NCBI GenBank assembly: GCA_016218805.1
Contig: JACRCW010000132.1
Span: forward strand, 1-41,327
Reading direction: 5' to 3'
From: Deltaproteobacteria bacterium
GTDB taxonomy: Bacteria > Myxococcota > JACRCW01
Length of the DNA stretch: 41,327 nucleotides
In this document: piece by piece, positions 8,693-18,474 of the stretch
How the letters are laid out: each line of letters starts with the position of its first letter
Numbering within the stretch: the first letter of the stretch is position 1
The notes under the pieces: generated by a model
Database searches by the model: none
Told to the model about the DNA's origin: nothing
Seen by the model: only the letters and a program-made list of their open reading frames with translations
Position numbers and translations under genes: made by a program

Positions 8693-11600
8693 ATGCGCCT
8701 CCGCTCCTCCTCCACGGCGATGCTTGCCGGGGTTCTCCTGGCGCCGGCGCTTGCGCTGGCGGCGCCCCTCACCCTCACGCAGTTGGACGCGCTGGGCAGT
8801 TTTGTGGACTGCCGGGACCGGTGCAGCGCCGGGCCCGCGCAGGACACCTGGGCGTGCATGCAGGGCTGCGGCGCCGAAGATCCCCTGTGGGAGAAGGACG
8901 GCGTGGAGCCCGTCACCCGCAACGACTACGAGCTGGCCAAACTGGAACGCGCGGATGCCGGCAGCGGCACGCAGATCTGCTACCGCGACGGCGGCAGCGT
9001 GGTGGTGCCCGCGCCGTTGTGTGCCAACCCGCTGTGCCAGTCCGTGCACGTGTGCACGGCGCAGGAGTGCACGCTCACCGGGGCCAACCGCCCGCAGGCG
9101 TGCCCGGACGTGGTGTGCCAGGCGCTGCCTCAGCGCAGCGCCACGGACTGCGCGGACGCGGACCAGGACGGCATCCCGGCGTGGCTGGAACGGGCGCAGC
9201 AGAGCAGTGACACCACGCGTGAGGTGACCTGCTCAGATGATTCCACCTGCGGTTTCCAGTCGCGCTGCACGTACATCCCCGCCACCGGCACCGCGCGTTG
9301 CGCGCCGCGCACGTGCAGCGGGCCGTGCACCGCGTTCCACCTGGAGACCGTCTCCGTGGATGACCAGCAGGTGCTGGTGCACGTGTTCTTTGACTACGCG
9401 CCCACGCCGGCGCGCGTGCTGGAGGTGTTCCTCACCTATGAACACTCCGCCCTGGTCCTGGCGGACGCGCGGCCGCTGCCCAACCTCACCGCGTTTGGTC
9501 ACCAGCTGCACAGTTCCCACCTGGCGGACGGCACGCTGCGGCTGGTGATGTACGGCCCGGACGGTGGCGCGTTGCACACCGGCCCGCTGGCTGAGTTGGT
9601 GTTCCTACGCACGGGCTCAGAGGCATCCACGGTGCGGTTTGTGACCACGGACGCCATGCAGGAGACCGCCATGGCGCCCAACAGCTCCGCCACCCAGCGC
9701 CAGGCGCTGCGGGAGGATTCGTTGTGGGGATCGCCCGTGGTCATACCCGCGCGTGCGGACGCGGACGGCAACCGCCTGTTGCTGCACTATTCGTTTGATG
9801 ATCCGGACAACCCGCTGGCGTATTCCGGCGTTCCGTCTGCGGAAGAGTTGTGCCTGCGCGTGCCGGACTGTGCGGCCGAGCCGGACGCGGTGCTGCGCCA
9901 GCGCTTTGTGGCGCGGCTGGCGCGCCTGCAACGCGGGAGCGTGAAAGCCAGTGGCAGCGTGGAGGGCGTCAGCCGCGGCGGCCTGCTGCTCAATGGCGCC
10001 ACGGATCACCTGCGCCTGCCGGTGCATGTGCTGCAGCCGTATGAACCCGCTGGCCAGAGCTTCTCGTTCTCCACGTGGGTGTACGCGGAGGGCGCGCCGG
10101 ACACGGAGACGGCGCCGCAGCTTGTCTTCAGTCAACTGGGACCGGATGAGCGCACGCGCTTTGGCCTGCTGCTGCGCCGTGAGGTCACCTCCGCCGGAGT
10201 GGACCGGTCCTCCTTGCAGTTCTTCACCGGGGACGTGGTGTCCTCCAGTTCCACGCTGGCCCTCACGCCGCTGGGGCAGGGCTTCCCCAACCGCACGTGG
10301 CACCACGTGGCGTTCACCCTCAATGCGGCCACGGGGCAGGTGGTGCTGTTCCTGGACGGTTTGCGCGTGGGGACCGCGGCACTGCCCGCGTCGCCGTCAC
10401 CGGTGCAATGCCCGGGGTTCCTGCGCGGGTCGGATGTGGTGCTCCACCAGGAGGGGGAATACCTGGGCGGCCGCGTACCGGAGGTGGCCTACCTGGCGCC
10501 CAAGCGCGGGCCGTTCTTCCAGGTGGAGCGCACGGACCTGGACGGGTTCGCCTCCCAGGCGATTCTCGCCAACGGGCGGAACAACTTCCAGGACGTGGAC
10601 TACCTGCCGTTGTTGGACAAGATCGCGTATTCCACGGATGCCAGCGGTGACTTTGAGATCTTCATCGCCAATTCCGACGGCACCAACCCGCAGCAGATCA
10701 CCAAGGGGTTTGGTGACACGGGACGCCTGTTGTTCGCGCGGCATCCGCGGTGGGCGCCTGACGGCACGGGCCTGATCTTTGAGTCCAACATCTACTCCGT
10801 CCCGGATGAGCACAACACGGAGGCCGGCACGCAGTTGTACTACGTGACCTTCAATCCCTCGACGGGGCAGCCCGCCATCCCGTTGGAGGGCGGCAGCACG
10901 GTCACTGAGCTGGACTACACGCAGCTGCTGTCCATGCAGGTGATGGGCTCCGTGCAGCTCACCCAGGGCGCGTTCCACCACGCGCACGCGGCGTTCTTCA
11001 GCGGGGTGGCCGGTTCCACGCGCGGGGACATTGTCTTTGAGCGCACGGACCTGGCGCAGCGCGGTGGTCACATCCGCCGCATGACCATCCCGCGCAACTT
11101 CCGCGAGGCCACCTCCACGGCGGTGGAAGGACTCAACGACGCGACCGGGTTGTGCGCGGACCCGCGCGACGGCGCCTCTGTGGACATTGCGTGCGGGCAG
11201 GGCAGCACCATCACCAGCGTGGACTTTGCGTACTACGGCAACAGCCTGCAGATTGCCGGGACGTGCCAGGACCCGCAGTTCACCGTGGCCGCGGGTGCCT
11301 GCGGCCGTGACGTGCTGGCGGACGTGAGCGCGCGCTGCGTGGGCCGCCAGTCCTGCCGCATCCAGGGGGCGGATTACGGTGATTCGTGCCCCAACGTGGT
11401 GAAGCGCATCGCGGTGCGCGCCCGGTGCTCGTTCCCGGCCAGCGCGGAGCAGCGCCTGCTGGCTGCGGCGGTGCAGGTCAGCGGCATTGGCACGCAGGTC
11501 ACGCGTACGCCCATCATGCTGTACACGCGCCGGGCGGCCAACCAGGTGTTCCTCCCGTCCACGCAGCTCACCGCGCAGGCCACGTCATCCGCCACGGGTT

Positions 11601-14600
11601 ACCGCGTGAGCGTGGTGCACCAGCCCACGGGCTATGCGGCGGATTGCTGGGATGTGGACCACAACGGCCGCGCGGACGTGGGCAGCGAGGACCTTGACGG
11701 TGACGGGTCCGTGACCGTGGCTGACTGCTACCCGGCGGAGGCGTTTGCGTTCATCAAGTACGACGACACCAAGGCGGCACCGCTGGTGACGGGTGGCCTG
11801 GTACAGGGCGGCTCCTCCGACGCGGTGACAGCGCTGCGAAAGTCCGTGGCGTTGGGATTGGTGGAGTCCGGCGGCAGCAAGTATGTGCGGCTGGCCATCA
11901 CCAGCCCGCGTGATCTCACGCCGCTGCCCACCGGCGCCATCGGCTACGTGCAGTTCACCCGCGTGACGGACAACGCGCCGTTTTCCGTCCACGAGCGCGA
12001 CCGCAGCACCCCCAACGAACTGCTCATCAAGCGGTTTCCGGCCACGGGTCCAACGTTGCCAGCCACCGTGGCGCTGTCCGCCAGCGTGATCACCGACCCG
12101 GTGGACGGGGCGTTCTCCCCGGACGGTGCGCGGCTGCTGCTGTCCGGCATGTTTGCGGGCACGCGGCCGGTGCTGGTGCGCACGGCGGGCACGCAGAACG
12201 TGGAGGGCTCCGTGCGCGTGGGCGAGTTCTTTGCGCCGGTGCGCGGCATCTCCTGGGTGCGCGAGGAGAGCTACCAGGCGTGCAACTGGGTGGGCGGTGT
12301 GCTCCATCCCGCCTCCCACGTCCTGGCGCGCCCGCTGCGCGGCGCGCTGGATGACCTGCGCATCTACGCCGGCCTGCGGGACGAGGAATCCATTCGCTCC
12401 GAAGCGGCGCTGGGAATTGAACGGCTGCGCGCGTCCAACCGCACCACGCCCGCGGAACGGCTTCAGGGCCCGTGCGCAACCAACTCCGACTGCGACGCCT
12501 ACACGCTGTGCCAGGCAGGCCGCTGCGCGGTGGTGGCCTGTGACCCGACGAGCCCAACGGCCTGCGCCGCCCAGAACGCGCGCTGCACGCTGCGTCCCGC
12601 GTCCGTGCGGACGTCTGACTTTGACGGTCCTACGCCCCCCCGCTGGGTGTGCGCGGTGGATTGTGCGGCGGACGCGGAGTGCTTTACGCAGAGTTGCTCC
12701 AACGGGCCATGCCGCTTCTGCGAAGAACCCACCGGTTCCTGCGTGGAATGCCGCGAAAGCGTGCAGACGGTGGGCGGCTTCACCGCACGCGTGACGGAAG
12801 GCTGCCCGGACCGCAACAGCTTCCTGTGCGACAACGGGACGTGTGAAACGGAGTGCTACTCCATCCGTGACGGATTGAGCGTCTACCGCTGTGACCCCAC
12901 GCTTGAGTTCTGCCGCAACGGACGGTGCGAAGCGCTGCGCTGGGACTGGACGGACGTGGCCCCCGCGTCGCTGCTGGGGCTGGCGGAAACCGGCTACCAG
13001 AGCGTGCCCGGCGCGGTGCGCACCGTGGCGGTGGGCGAGGGCACGGCCATTGAAGTGAAGGCATACGGGAAGGGTGATTACGGGCATTCGCCGGAGCTGC
13101 TGGTGGAAGCCCAGCTGGTGCGCAGCGGCGGAGTGAGCGCGGGGTCCTACTACGGCGGGGAGTGGTTCCGCGTGGGACGCATCATGGTGGACAACCGCAC
13201 GCGCGCTGATGCGGCGGCGCACCCGTACGTGTTGCACGTGCCGCATCCCATTTCGGACCTGCGCATGCGCCTGGTTCACACGCCCTATGAAAACCTGGAC
13301 AATGCCGCCACGGGCCTGGGCGCCAAAGACAAGGATTTCTGCCTGGCGGATGTGGGCACGGGTTCGCAGGCGCGCTGCAAGTACCGGCCGCCGGGAAGTG
13401 CGCAGCATCTGGGTTACGCGGCGGAGGTCTCCTTTGACCAGGTGGCGCGGGACTGCGCGCGCGACCACGCGGGCTGCCCCAGCGTGACGGACCCGCTGCG
13501 CAAGTACCTGGGTGACGGCACGCCGGCCATCCTGGTGACCGAGGCACGCGTGAACGGGAGCAGCGCCACCTTGGATGCCAACCCGGTGTGCTCATGGGAG
13601 GGCAGCCTGGAACCGCTCAACGCCAGCACCGGCCGCCGCAAGAAGCTGTATTACGGGAACGTGGCTGCGGAACTGAGCGCCACCAAGCGCAAGGCGTGCG
13701 GAACGGCGTGCCCCACCACGGGGCTGCTGGACTTCCGCACGGTAAGCAACGGCGCATATGGCCTCCTCAACTGTGACTACAGCGACCCTGCGACCAACCA
13801 GGTGGCGGTGTTGGACTTCACGCTGCCGCCGTACGTGCAGCGTTTCCAGTCCGGCAGCGTGCGGGAGACGGCCAACAGCTGCTTTGTGGAGGTGGACCCG
13901 GTCCGCCGCGAGCAGTGCTACGAGTTCATTGGCGGCGACGTGTCCATGGACGTGTTGGCCAGCGCGCAGGACGTGTTCCAGACGCTGGAGTTCAACCTGC
14001 CGCGCGCGTTTGCGCACGACGAAGGGTTCACGCGGGTCAACACGCCCACCAGCACGCTCACCGCGGCGGTCACCGGCCTGAGCACGGGCGCCACGGTGCG
14101 GGTGCGCAACGCGCGCAACGGGACCACGGTGGACATCCCCGGTGATTCGTCTGGGACGGCGGTGACCCGGTCCTTTGCGGCGCCGCTGCCGGTGGGCCAG
14201 CGCTACGAGTTGGAGATTGCCACCCAGCCCGACGGCCACCTGTGCGCCGTCTACCTGGGGGCCGCGGGGACCATGGTGTCCGCCGGCGTGACGGCGACGG
14301 TGATGTGCCGCAAGGCCGGGTGGATCTTCATTGGCGGGTGGGGAATGACAGGCAACGCGGCCACCGTGGAGCTGGTGGCGCAGGAATCCCGGCTCTGGCC
14401 GGGCACCGAGATTCTCCCCAACCGGCGCTTCTTCTGGACGTTCAAGCCCTGCACGCAGCAGGCGCCCAATGCGTGCGCGGGCTATCTCGCGCCCCAGCTG
14501 CCGGACGGTACCGGGTACACGGTGTCCGTTGTCAGCCACCCCACCGCGCCTACGCAATTCTGCACGCTGACCCAGAACCCCCCGTCCAGCAGTCCGCCCG

Positions 14601-16279
14601 TTGCCAGTGCCGGCACGTTGGGGTTTGCCGCCACGTCCGGCGCGTTCTTCCTGACCTGCGTGGACACGCCCAACCGCGCGCTGGGCGGCCGGGTCACGGG
14701 CCTGGCCGGGGCCGGCTTGGTGTTGCGCAGCGTCACCACTTCGGAAACCCGCGCCATCACGCCGGCCGCCGGTGGCGCGGCGGTGAACTTTGCGTTCTCT
14801 ACGCGCATTCCGCCGGGAGCGCCGTACAACGTGGTGGTTGACCAGCACCCGGTGAACCAGCAGTGCTTTGTGGAGAACCCCAGCGGCACCATGCCCAACA
14901 ATGACGTGACCAACCTCCGGGTCACGTGCAGCAACGCGCCCACGTACGCCGTGTCCGTGGAGGCCACCGCCGTGGCGGGCCGCGGCCTGGCGCTGCGGCT
15001 CAACGGTTCTGAGACGCTGGCCGTGCCGCAGGACGGCGTCTACACGTTTGCCACGCGCCTGCTGGCGGGTGCGTCCTACCAGGTGGACGTTGCCTCGCAG
15101 CCGGTGACGCCGGACCAGGATTGCCAGGTGGTGGCGGGCAGCGGCGCCATCGTCGCCACCAACGTGGGCAACGTGCGCGTCATCTGCGGACTGCGGCCCG
15201 CGGGCGGGACGCAGTTCACCGTGGGCGGCAAGCTCAACGGCATGCTGGGCAGCGGGCTGCGGCTGACGCTGGGCGGCTCCGCCGCCACGGTGGGTGACGC
15301 GGGCGCGGGCCCCGGTTCCCAGCAGTTGGACCTGGACCGCAACGGCTCCTTCACGTTCCGCACGCCGGTGGGAAACAATGAGGAATACACGGTGCGCGTG
15401 CTGCTGCAGCCGGTGAACCCGGCCCAGGTGTGCACGGTGACCAACTACACGGGCCGCATCTCCGGCGCGGATGTCACCAACGTCACCGTCACGTGCGCGG
15501 GCGCCAGCACCATGAGCGTCCGCTTCACGGCCGGCTCCGCGCTCAGCGCGCCGGATGAGGCGGTCCGGTTGGTGCTGTTTGGCGCGGACGGCGTGCCGCG
15601 GGCACGCTCGCGTGACAACGCGCGGTTGGGGCCCGCCGGCACACTGCTGTCCCTGGTGGACTTTGGCGCCACGGAGGCGGACCCGCCGGAGGCCGCGTTG
15701 CGCCCGGGCAACTACACGCTGGTAGGTATTACCAACTCCAGTCACTCCGGCGCGGCGCCGTGGTTTGAGGCGGGTGACCTGGGCTTTGTGAAGGCCGCCA
15801 CCGTGCCCGCGGGCGGTACGGCCGCGGAGGTGGGCGTGCCCCTCACGCTGGCCACGTCCGCGGACGGTGGGTACACCAGCGGGCTGGTCGCCACCGTGAC
15901 CGAGCCCATCTCATTGCGCGGTGCGGAGGTTCCCGCGGACGCCTCCGTCACGTGCTACTGGCTGGTGCCCACGGGAGCGCGCCCGTCCCTGCCGGTGGGC
16001 GCGTCCGTGGCCACCAGCCGCCTGGAGTGCCTGCCGGACCAGGTGCCGTGTTTCCGCTACCTGCCCAGCCTGGGAACCATGGCCGGGACCACCACGGTGG
16101 AAACGCCGCTGGTGCCGGGCCGCTACGACGTCATGTGCTGGCTGGACCGGAGCCCGGGCAGCAGCACGCCTGACAACATTCTTGGAACGGGAGACCGCGT
16201 GGGCTTTGCGGCCAACGTGACTGCCGATGGTCCGGGGCTGCTGACGACGCAGGCTGTCGTCACGCTGGATGCGCCGTGA
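8693..16279 (+). CDS. Operon gene B: giant secreted multidomain lectin-like protein
   Basis: This 2528-residue protein has a Sec signal peptide (ALALAAP). In order: Cys-rich segment; cohesin-like sandwich (about 215-330); first part of a LamG/ConA-like domain (about 360-591, with FSFSTWVYAEG and WHHVAFTLN); TolB-type propeller blades (about 603-722, IAYSTDASGDFEIFIANSDG); SUEL-type lectin domain (about 828-914, SARCVGRQSCRIQG, YGDSCP); paired EF-hand/dockerin-like loops (about 984-1016, DVDHNGRAD and DLDGDGSVTVADC); a LamG-like closing strand (about 1213-1235, GALDDLRIYAGLRDEE); two Cys-rich modules (about 1260-1413); a beta region; about five Cys-containing beta repeats (about 1775-2275); and a C-terminal beta region. 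No catalytic motif is seen. The start has GAGGTGACGGG just upstream. The likely role is binding of extracellular glycans or a target cell surface. Confidence 0.9.
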   Translation: MRLRSSSTAMLAGVLLAPALALAAPLTLTQLDALGSFVDCRDRCSAGPAQDTWACMQGCGAEDPLWEKDGVEPVTRNDYELAKLERADAGSGTQICYRDGGSVVVPAPLCANPLCQSVHVCTAQECTLTGANRPQACPDVVCQALPQRSATDCADADQDGIPAWLERAQQSSDTTREVTCSDDSTCGFQSRCTYIPATGTARCAPRTCSGPCTAFHLETVSVDDQQVLVHVFFDYAPTPARVLEVFLTYEHSALVLADARPLPNLTAFGHQLHSSHLADGTLRLVMYGPDGGALHTGPLAELVFLRTGSEASTVRFVTTDAMQETAMAPNSSATQRQALREDSLWGSPVVIPARADADGNRLLLHYSFDDPDNPLAYSGVPSAEELCLRVPDCAAEPDAVLRQRFVARLARLQRGSVKASGSVEGVSRGGLLLNGATDHLRLPVHVLQPYEPAGQSFSFSTWVYAEGAPDTETAPQLVFSQLGPDERTRFGLLLRREVTSAGVDRSSLQFFTGDVVSSSSTLALTPLGQGFPNRTWHHVAFTLNAATGQVVLFLDGLRVGTAALPASPSPVQCPGFLRGSDVVLHQEGEYLGGRVPEVAYLAPKRGPFFQVERTDLDGFASQAILANGRNNFQDVDYLPLLDKIAYSTDASGDFEIFIANSDGTNPQQITKGFGDTGRLLFARHPRWAPDGTGLIFESNIYSVPDEHNTEAGTQLYYVTFNPSTGQPAIPLEGGSTVTELDYTQLLSMQVMGSVQLTQGAFHHAHAAFFSGVAGSTRGDIVFERTDLAQRGGHIRRMTIPRNFREATSTAVEGLNDATGLCADPRDGASVDIACGQGSTITSVDFAYYGNSLQIAGTCQDPQFTVAAGACGRDVLADVSARCVGRQSCRIQGADYGDSCPNVVKRIAVRARCSFPASAEQRLLAAAVQVSGIGTQVTRTPIMLYTRRAANQVFLPSTQLTAQATSSATGYRVSVVHQPTGYAADCWDVDHNGRADVGSEDLDGDGSVTVADCYPAEAFAFIKYDDTKAAPLVTGGLVQGGSSDAVTALRKSVALGLVESGGSKYVRLAITSPRDLTPLPTGAIGYVQFTRVTDNAPFSVHERDRSTPNELLIKRFPATGPTLPATVALSASVITDPVDGAFSPDGARLLLSGMFAGTRPVLVRTAGTQNVEGSVRVGEFFAPVRGISWVREESYQACNWVGGVLHPASHVLARPLRGALDDLRIYAGLRDEESIRSEAALGIERLRASNRTTPAERLQGPCATNSDCDAYTLCQAGRCAVVACDPTSPTACAAQNARCTLRPASVRTSDFDGPTPPRWVCAVDCAADAECFTQSCSNGPCRFCEEPTGSCVECRESVQTVGGFTARVTEGCPDRNSFLCDNGTCETECYSIRDGLSVYRCDPTLEFCRNGRCEALRWDWTDVAPASLLGLAETGYQSVPGAVRTVAVGEGTAIEVKAYGKGDYGHSPELLVEAQLVRSGGVSAGSYYGGEWFRVGRIMVDNRTRADAAAHPYVLHVPHPISDLRMRLVHTPYENLDNAATGLGAKDKDFCLADVGTGSQARCKYRPPGSAQHLGYAAEVSFDQVARDCARDHAGCPSVTDPLRKYLGDGTPAILVTEARVNGSSATLDANPVCSWEGSLEPLNASTGRRKKLYYGNVAAELSATKRKACGTACPTTGLLDFRTVSNGAYGLLNCDYSDPATNQVAVLDFTLPPYVQRFQSGSVRETANSCFVEVDPVRREQCYEFIGGDVSMDVLASAQDVFQTLEFNLPRAFAHDEGFTRVNTPTSTLTAAVTGLSTGATVRVRNARNGTTVDIPGDSSGTAVTRSFAAPLPVGQRYELEIATQPDGHLCAVYLGAAGTMVSAGVTATVMCRKAGWIFIGGWGMTGNAATVELVAQESRLWPGTEILPNRRFFWTFKPCTQQAPNACAGYLAPQLPDGTGYTVSVVSHPTAPTQFCTLTQNPPSSSPPVASAGTLGFAATSGAFFLTCVDTPNRALGGRVTGLAGAGLVLRSVTTSETRAITPAAGGAAVNFAFSTRIPPGAPYNVVVDQHPVNQQCFVENPSGTMPNNDVTNLRVTCSNAPTYAVSVEATAVAGRGLALRLNGSETLAVPQDGVYTFATRLLAGASYQVDVASQPVTPDQDCQVVAGSGAIVATNVGNVRVICGLRPAGGTQFTVGGKLNGMLGSGLRLTLGGSAATVGDAGAGPGSQQLDLDRNGSFTFRTPVGNNEEYTVRVLLQPVNPAQVCTVTNYTGRISGADVTNVTVTCAGASTMSVRFTAGSALSAPDEAVRLVLFGADGVPRARSRDNARLGPAGTLLSLVDFGATEADPPEAALRPGNYTLVGITNSSHSGAAPWFEAGDLGFVKAATVPAGGTAAEVGVPLTLATSADGGYTSGLVATVTEPISLRGAEVPADASVTCYWLVPTGARPSLPVGASVATSRLECLPDQVPCFRYLPSLGTMAGTTTVETPLVPGRYDVMCWLDRSPGSSTPDNILGTGDRVGFAANVTADGPGLLTTQAVVTLDAP

Positions 16280-16299
16280 GAACAAAGATTGGGGTTGCC

Positions 16300-18474
16300 A
16301 TGAACCGATACCAGACGTCCGTCCGCCTGATTGCTCTTGCGTGTGCCGCCTCCACGGCGGCGGCGCAGACCGTACCGCGCAACCCGCAGTCCTGTGACGA
16401 CCCATCCGGGGATTATCCCTGCAGCTACCAGATACAGACGGTATCCCTGCAGCCCAGCCCGGGCGTGTTCAAGTTCCAGGCGCGCGTGAGCCAGGCCAAA
16501 CTCCCCGTGGGTGAAGGCACCTTCAACCGCGTGATTGTCCGCGTGGTGCGCGGCACCACCACGCTGTGCCAGGAGGAGTTCACCAACGTCCAGGTGCAGG
16601 GCAGCGTGCTCAACCTGGAGTTGGGCCGCGGCATGACGTGCGAACTGGACCAGGTCATTGCGGAAAACGCGGACCTGAACTTCCAGCTGTGCCTGGGCGG
16701 CGAGGCCAACTGCCTGCGCCCCATCCAGCTGGGCACCACGCCGTACGCCATCAAGTCCACGTTTGCGCGCACCGCGCAGGAAGCGCACCTGGCGGACGTG
16801 GCGGGGCAGGCCAACTACGCGCACCGCACCACGGCGGACCGGGACCTGTTCCTCAGCAAGGAACTGGGGTTTGGCTACTTTGACTTTGCTACGCCCTACA
16901 ACCGCGGGACCTTGTACCCGGCGGACACGGGCTTCACGCCGTACGCGTCCGGAGGTTTCATCCAGTGGGCCCCGCTGAGCGAGCAGGACCCCACGCTGCA
17001 CATCTGCGCGCGTGATGACGCCACGGACCAGCCGCGCATGCTGGAGCGGCTGGTGCTGGCCAGCAACGCCACCAACGTGCTGGGGTCACTGAACGTGACC
17101 CAGGGCGGCGTGCACGTGAGCGGCGCGTCCGACATCACGGGCACCACCACGGTGCGGGGCGTGCTGAAGGTGGACCCGCCGGCCAGCGGTGCCAACGGCC
17201 TGCAGGTGACCGGCCCCACCACGTTGAACGGCAGTGCGGCCATCAACGGCGCGGTCACGGTGACCGTGCCCAACAACGCGCCGGCCATGACGGTGACGGG
17301 CAACTCGGACTTTGGCGTGCTGACCGTGCGGCAGCTCATTGTGACGTCGGACTTCACCAACCGCGGCACCAACACCATCAGCGGCGCCACCAACCTGGGC
17401 GGCGTGTCTTCAGACTTCAGCGTGGGAGGCAACCTCACCGTCCTGGGCGGCGCCGGCAGCAGCTTCAACGGGCCCATTGCGGTCACCAACGGGCTGAGCT
17501 TCCGCGCCAGCACCGGCGGCAACGGCGGGACGGCGCTCAGCCACACCAGCGGCAACACGCTCACCGTCAACCCGGGCAACGTGTTCAGCGGGGGCGCCGT
17601 GGTGGACAGCCCGCTGTCCGTGCGCGGCGTGCTGTCCGTAACCGGCGAATCCCGCCTGGGCACCGTCCTGCGCTTCACCCGCGGCGCCGGTGATGAGAGC
17701 AACGCGGGCACCATTGGGTACCGCGCGTTTGACACCACGGCGTTGGACATTGTTGGCGCTGGCGCGGCGACGCCCGGCAACACACGCCGCGTGCGGATCT
17801 GGGACATCTTGGCCGCGGGCAAGGTGGAGACGGGGGACGCGGCCCTCACGGGCGCGCTCACCGTCGGCGGCGCGGCCACCGTCAGCGGTGCACTCACCGT
17901 CACCGGTGAAACGGCGGTTACCGGCCCCGTCAAGTTCAAGCAGAACACGGGGGACGATCCGGTCTCCGCGGTCATCTCGTACCGCCCCAGTTACGATTCC
18001 AATGCGCTCGGGATTGTTGGCGTGGGGACCGCGGGAAACCGCAAGGTGCGGCTGTGGGACGACGTCACCGTTGACGACGCGCTCTCCGTCACCGGCAACC
18101 TCTCCGTGGCGGGTGGAACCATCGCCAACACGGCCGCGGACGGCCAGGTGGCCGTGAGCCAGAACTTCGCGTTCCGGGACACCGGTGACACGTGGCTCCG
18201 TTTGCGGACGGGACCGAACAGCGAGACCTACGCGGACCTCGCGGTCAACAAGCTCTGGCTCGGGGGCGAGCTCCAGGCTTGGGGCGGCATCACCATGCCG
18301 CACACGTGCCGGAACCTGTCGACGACCTGCAACTCCAGTGGGGGCGGCGAACTCGTCTACCTGGACCGCCATTCACCCGCCTGTTCCGACGACGAAGCCA
18401 TGGTGTCCTGGCACCTGTCCACATGCCCGGGCGGGATACGCGTGGACTACCGCTGCTGCGGGGTGGGCAAGTGA
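16300..18474 (+). CDS. Operon gene C: tail-fibre-like beta-stalk protein
   Basis: This 724-residue protein has a Sec signal peptide (ACAASTAAAQ). An N-terminal beta domain (about 44-167) ends in TTPYAIKSTFARTAQEA, a phrase of the sort that links such domains to fibre shafts in many delta-proteobacterial surface proteins. A long repetitive beta region follows (about 260-633), built from short turns such as LTVGGAATVSGALTVTGE and LSVTGNLSVAGG, as in trimeric phage tail fibres or beta-helical stalks. The C-terminus (about 666-724) is Cys-rich (TCRNLSTTC, YRCCGVGK). A GTG at 16276 overlaps the stop of gene B and would add eight residues; I prefer the ATG at 16300, with GGGG upstream and a normal signal peptide. 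The likely role is a rigid fibre. Confidence 0.85.
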   Translation: MNRYQTSVRLIALACAASTAAAQTVPRNPQSCDDPSGDYPCSYQIQTVSLQPSPGVFKFQARVSQAKLPVGEGTFNRVIVRVVRGTTTLCQEEFTNVQVQGSVLNLELGRGMTCELDQVIAENADLNFQLCLGGEANCLRPIQLGTTPYAIKSTFARTAQEAHLADVAGQANYAHRTTADRDLFLSKELGFGYFDFATPYNRGTLYPADTGFTPYASGGFIQWAPLSEQDPTLHICARDDATDQPRMLERLVLASNATNVLGSLNVTQGGVHVSGASDITGTTTVRGVLKVDPPASGANGLQVTGPTTLNGSAAINGAVTVTVPNNAPAMTVTGNSDFGVLTVRQLIVTSDFTNRGTNTISGATNLGGVSSDFSVGGNLTVLGGAGSSFNGPIAVTNGLSFRASTGGNGGTALSHTSGNTLTVNPGNVFSGGAVVDSPLSVRGVLSVTGESRLGTVLRFTRGAGDESNAGTIGYRAFDTTALDIVGAGAATPGNTRRVRIWDILAAGKVETGDAALTGALTVGGAATVSGALTVTGETAVTGPVKFKQNTGDDPVSAVISYRPSYDSNALGIVGVGTAGNRKVRLWDDVTVDDALSVTGNLSVAGGTIANTAADGQVAVSQNFAFRDTGDTWLRLRTGPNSETYADLAVNKLWLGGELQAWGGITMPHTCRNLSTTCNSSGGGELVYLDRHSPACSDDEAMVSWHLSTCPGGIRVDYRCCGVGK

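Noticed and set aside
11585..13468. 627-residue minus-strand open frame inside gene B
   Set aside because: Same type of GC-driven antisense shadow with no start signal or recognisable motif.
13592..15745. 717-residue minus-strand open frame inside gene B
   Set aside because: Composition is Arg/His/Gly-rich and lacks any domain; the plus-strand frame has clear beta repeats and a signal peptide.
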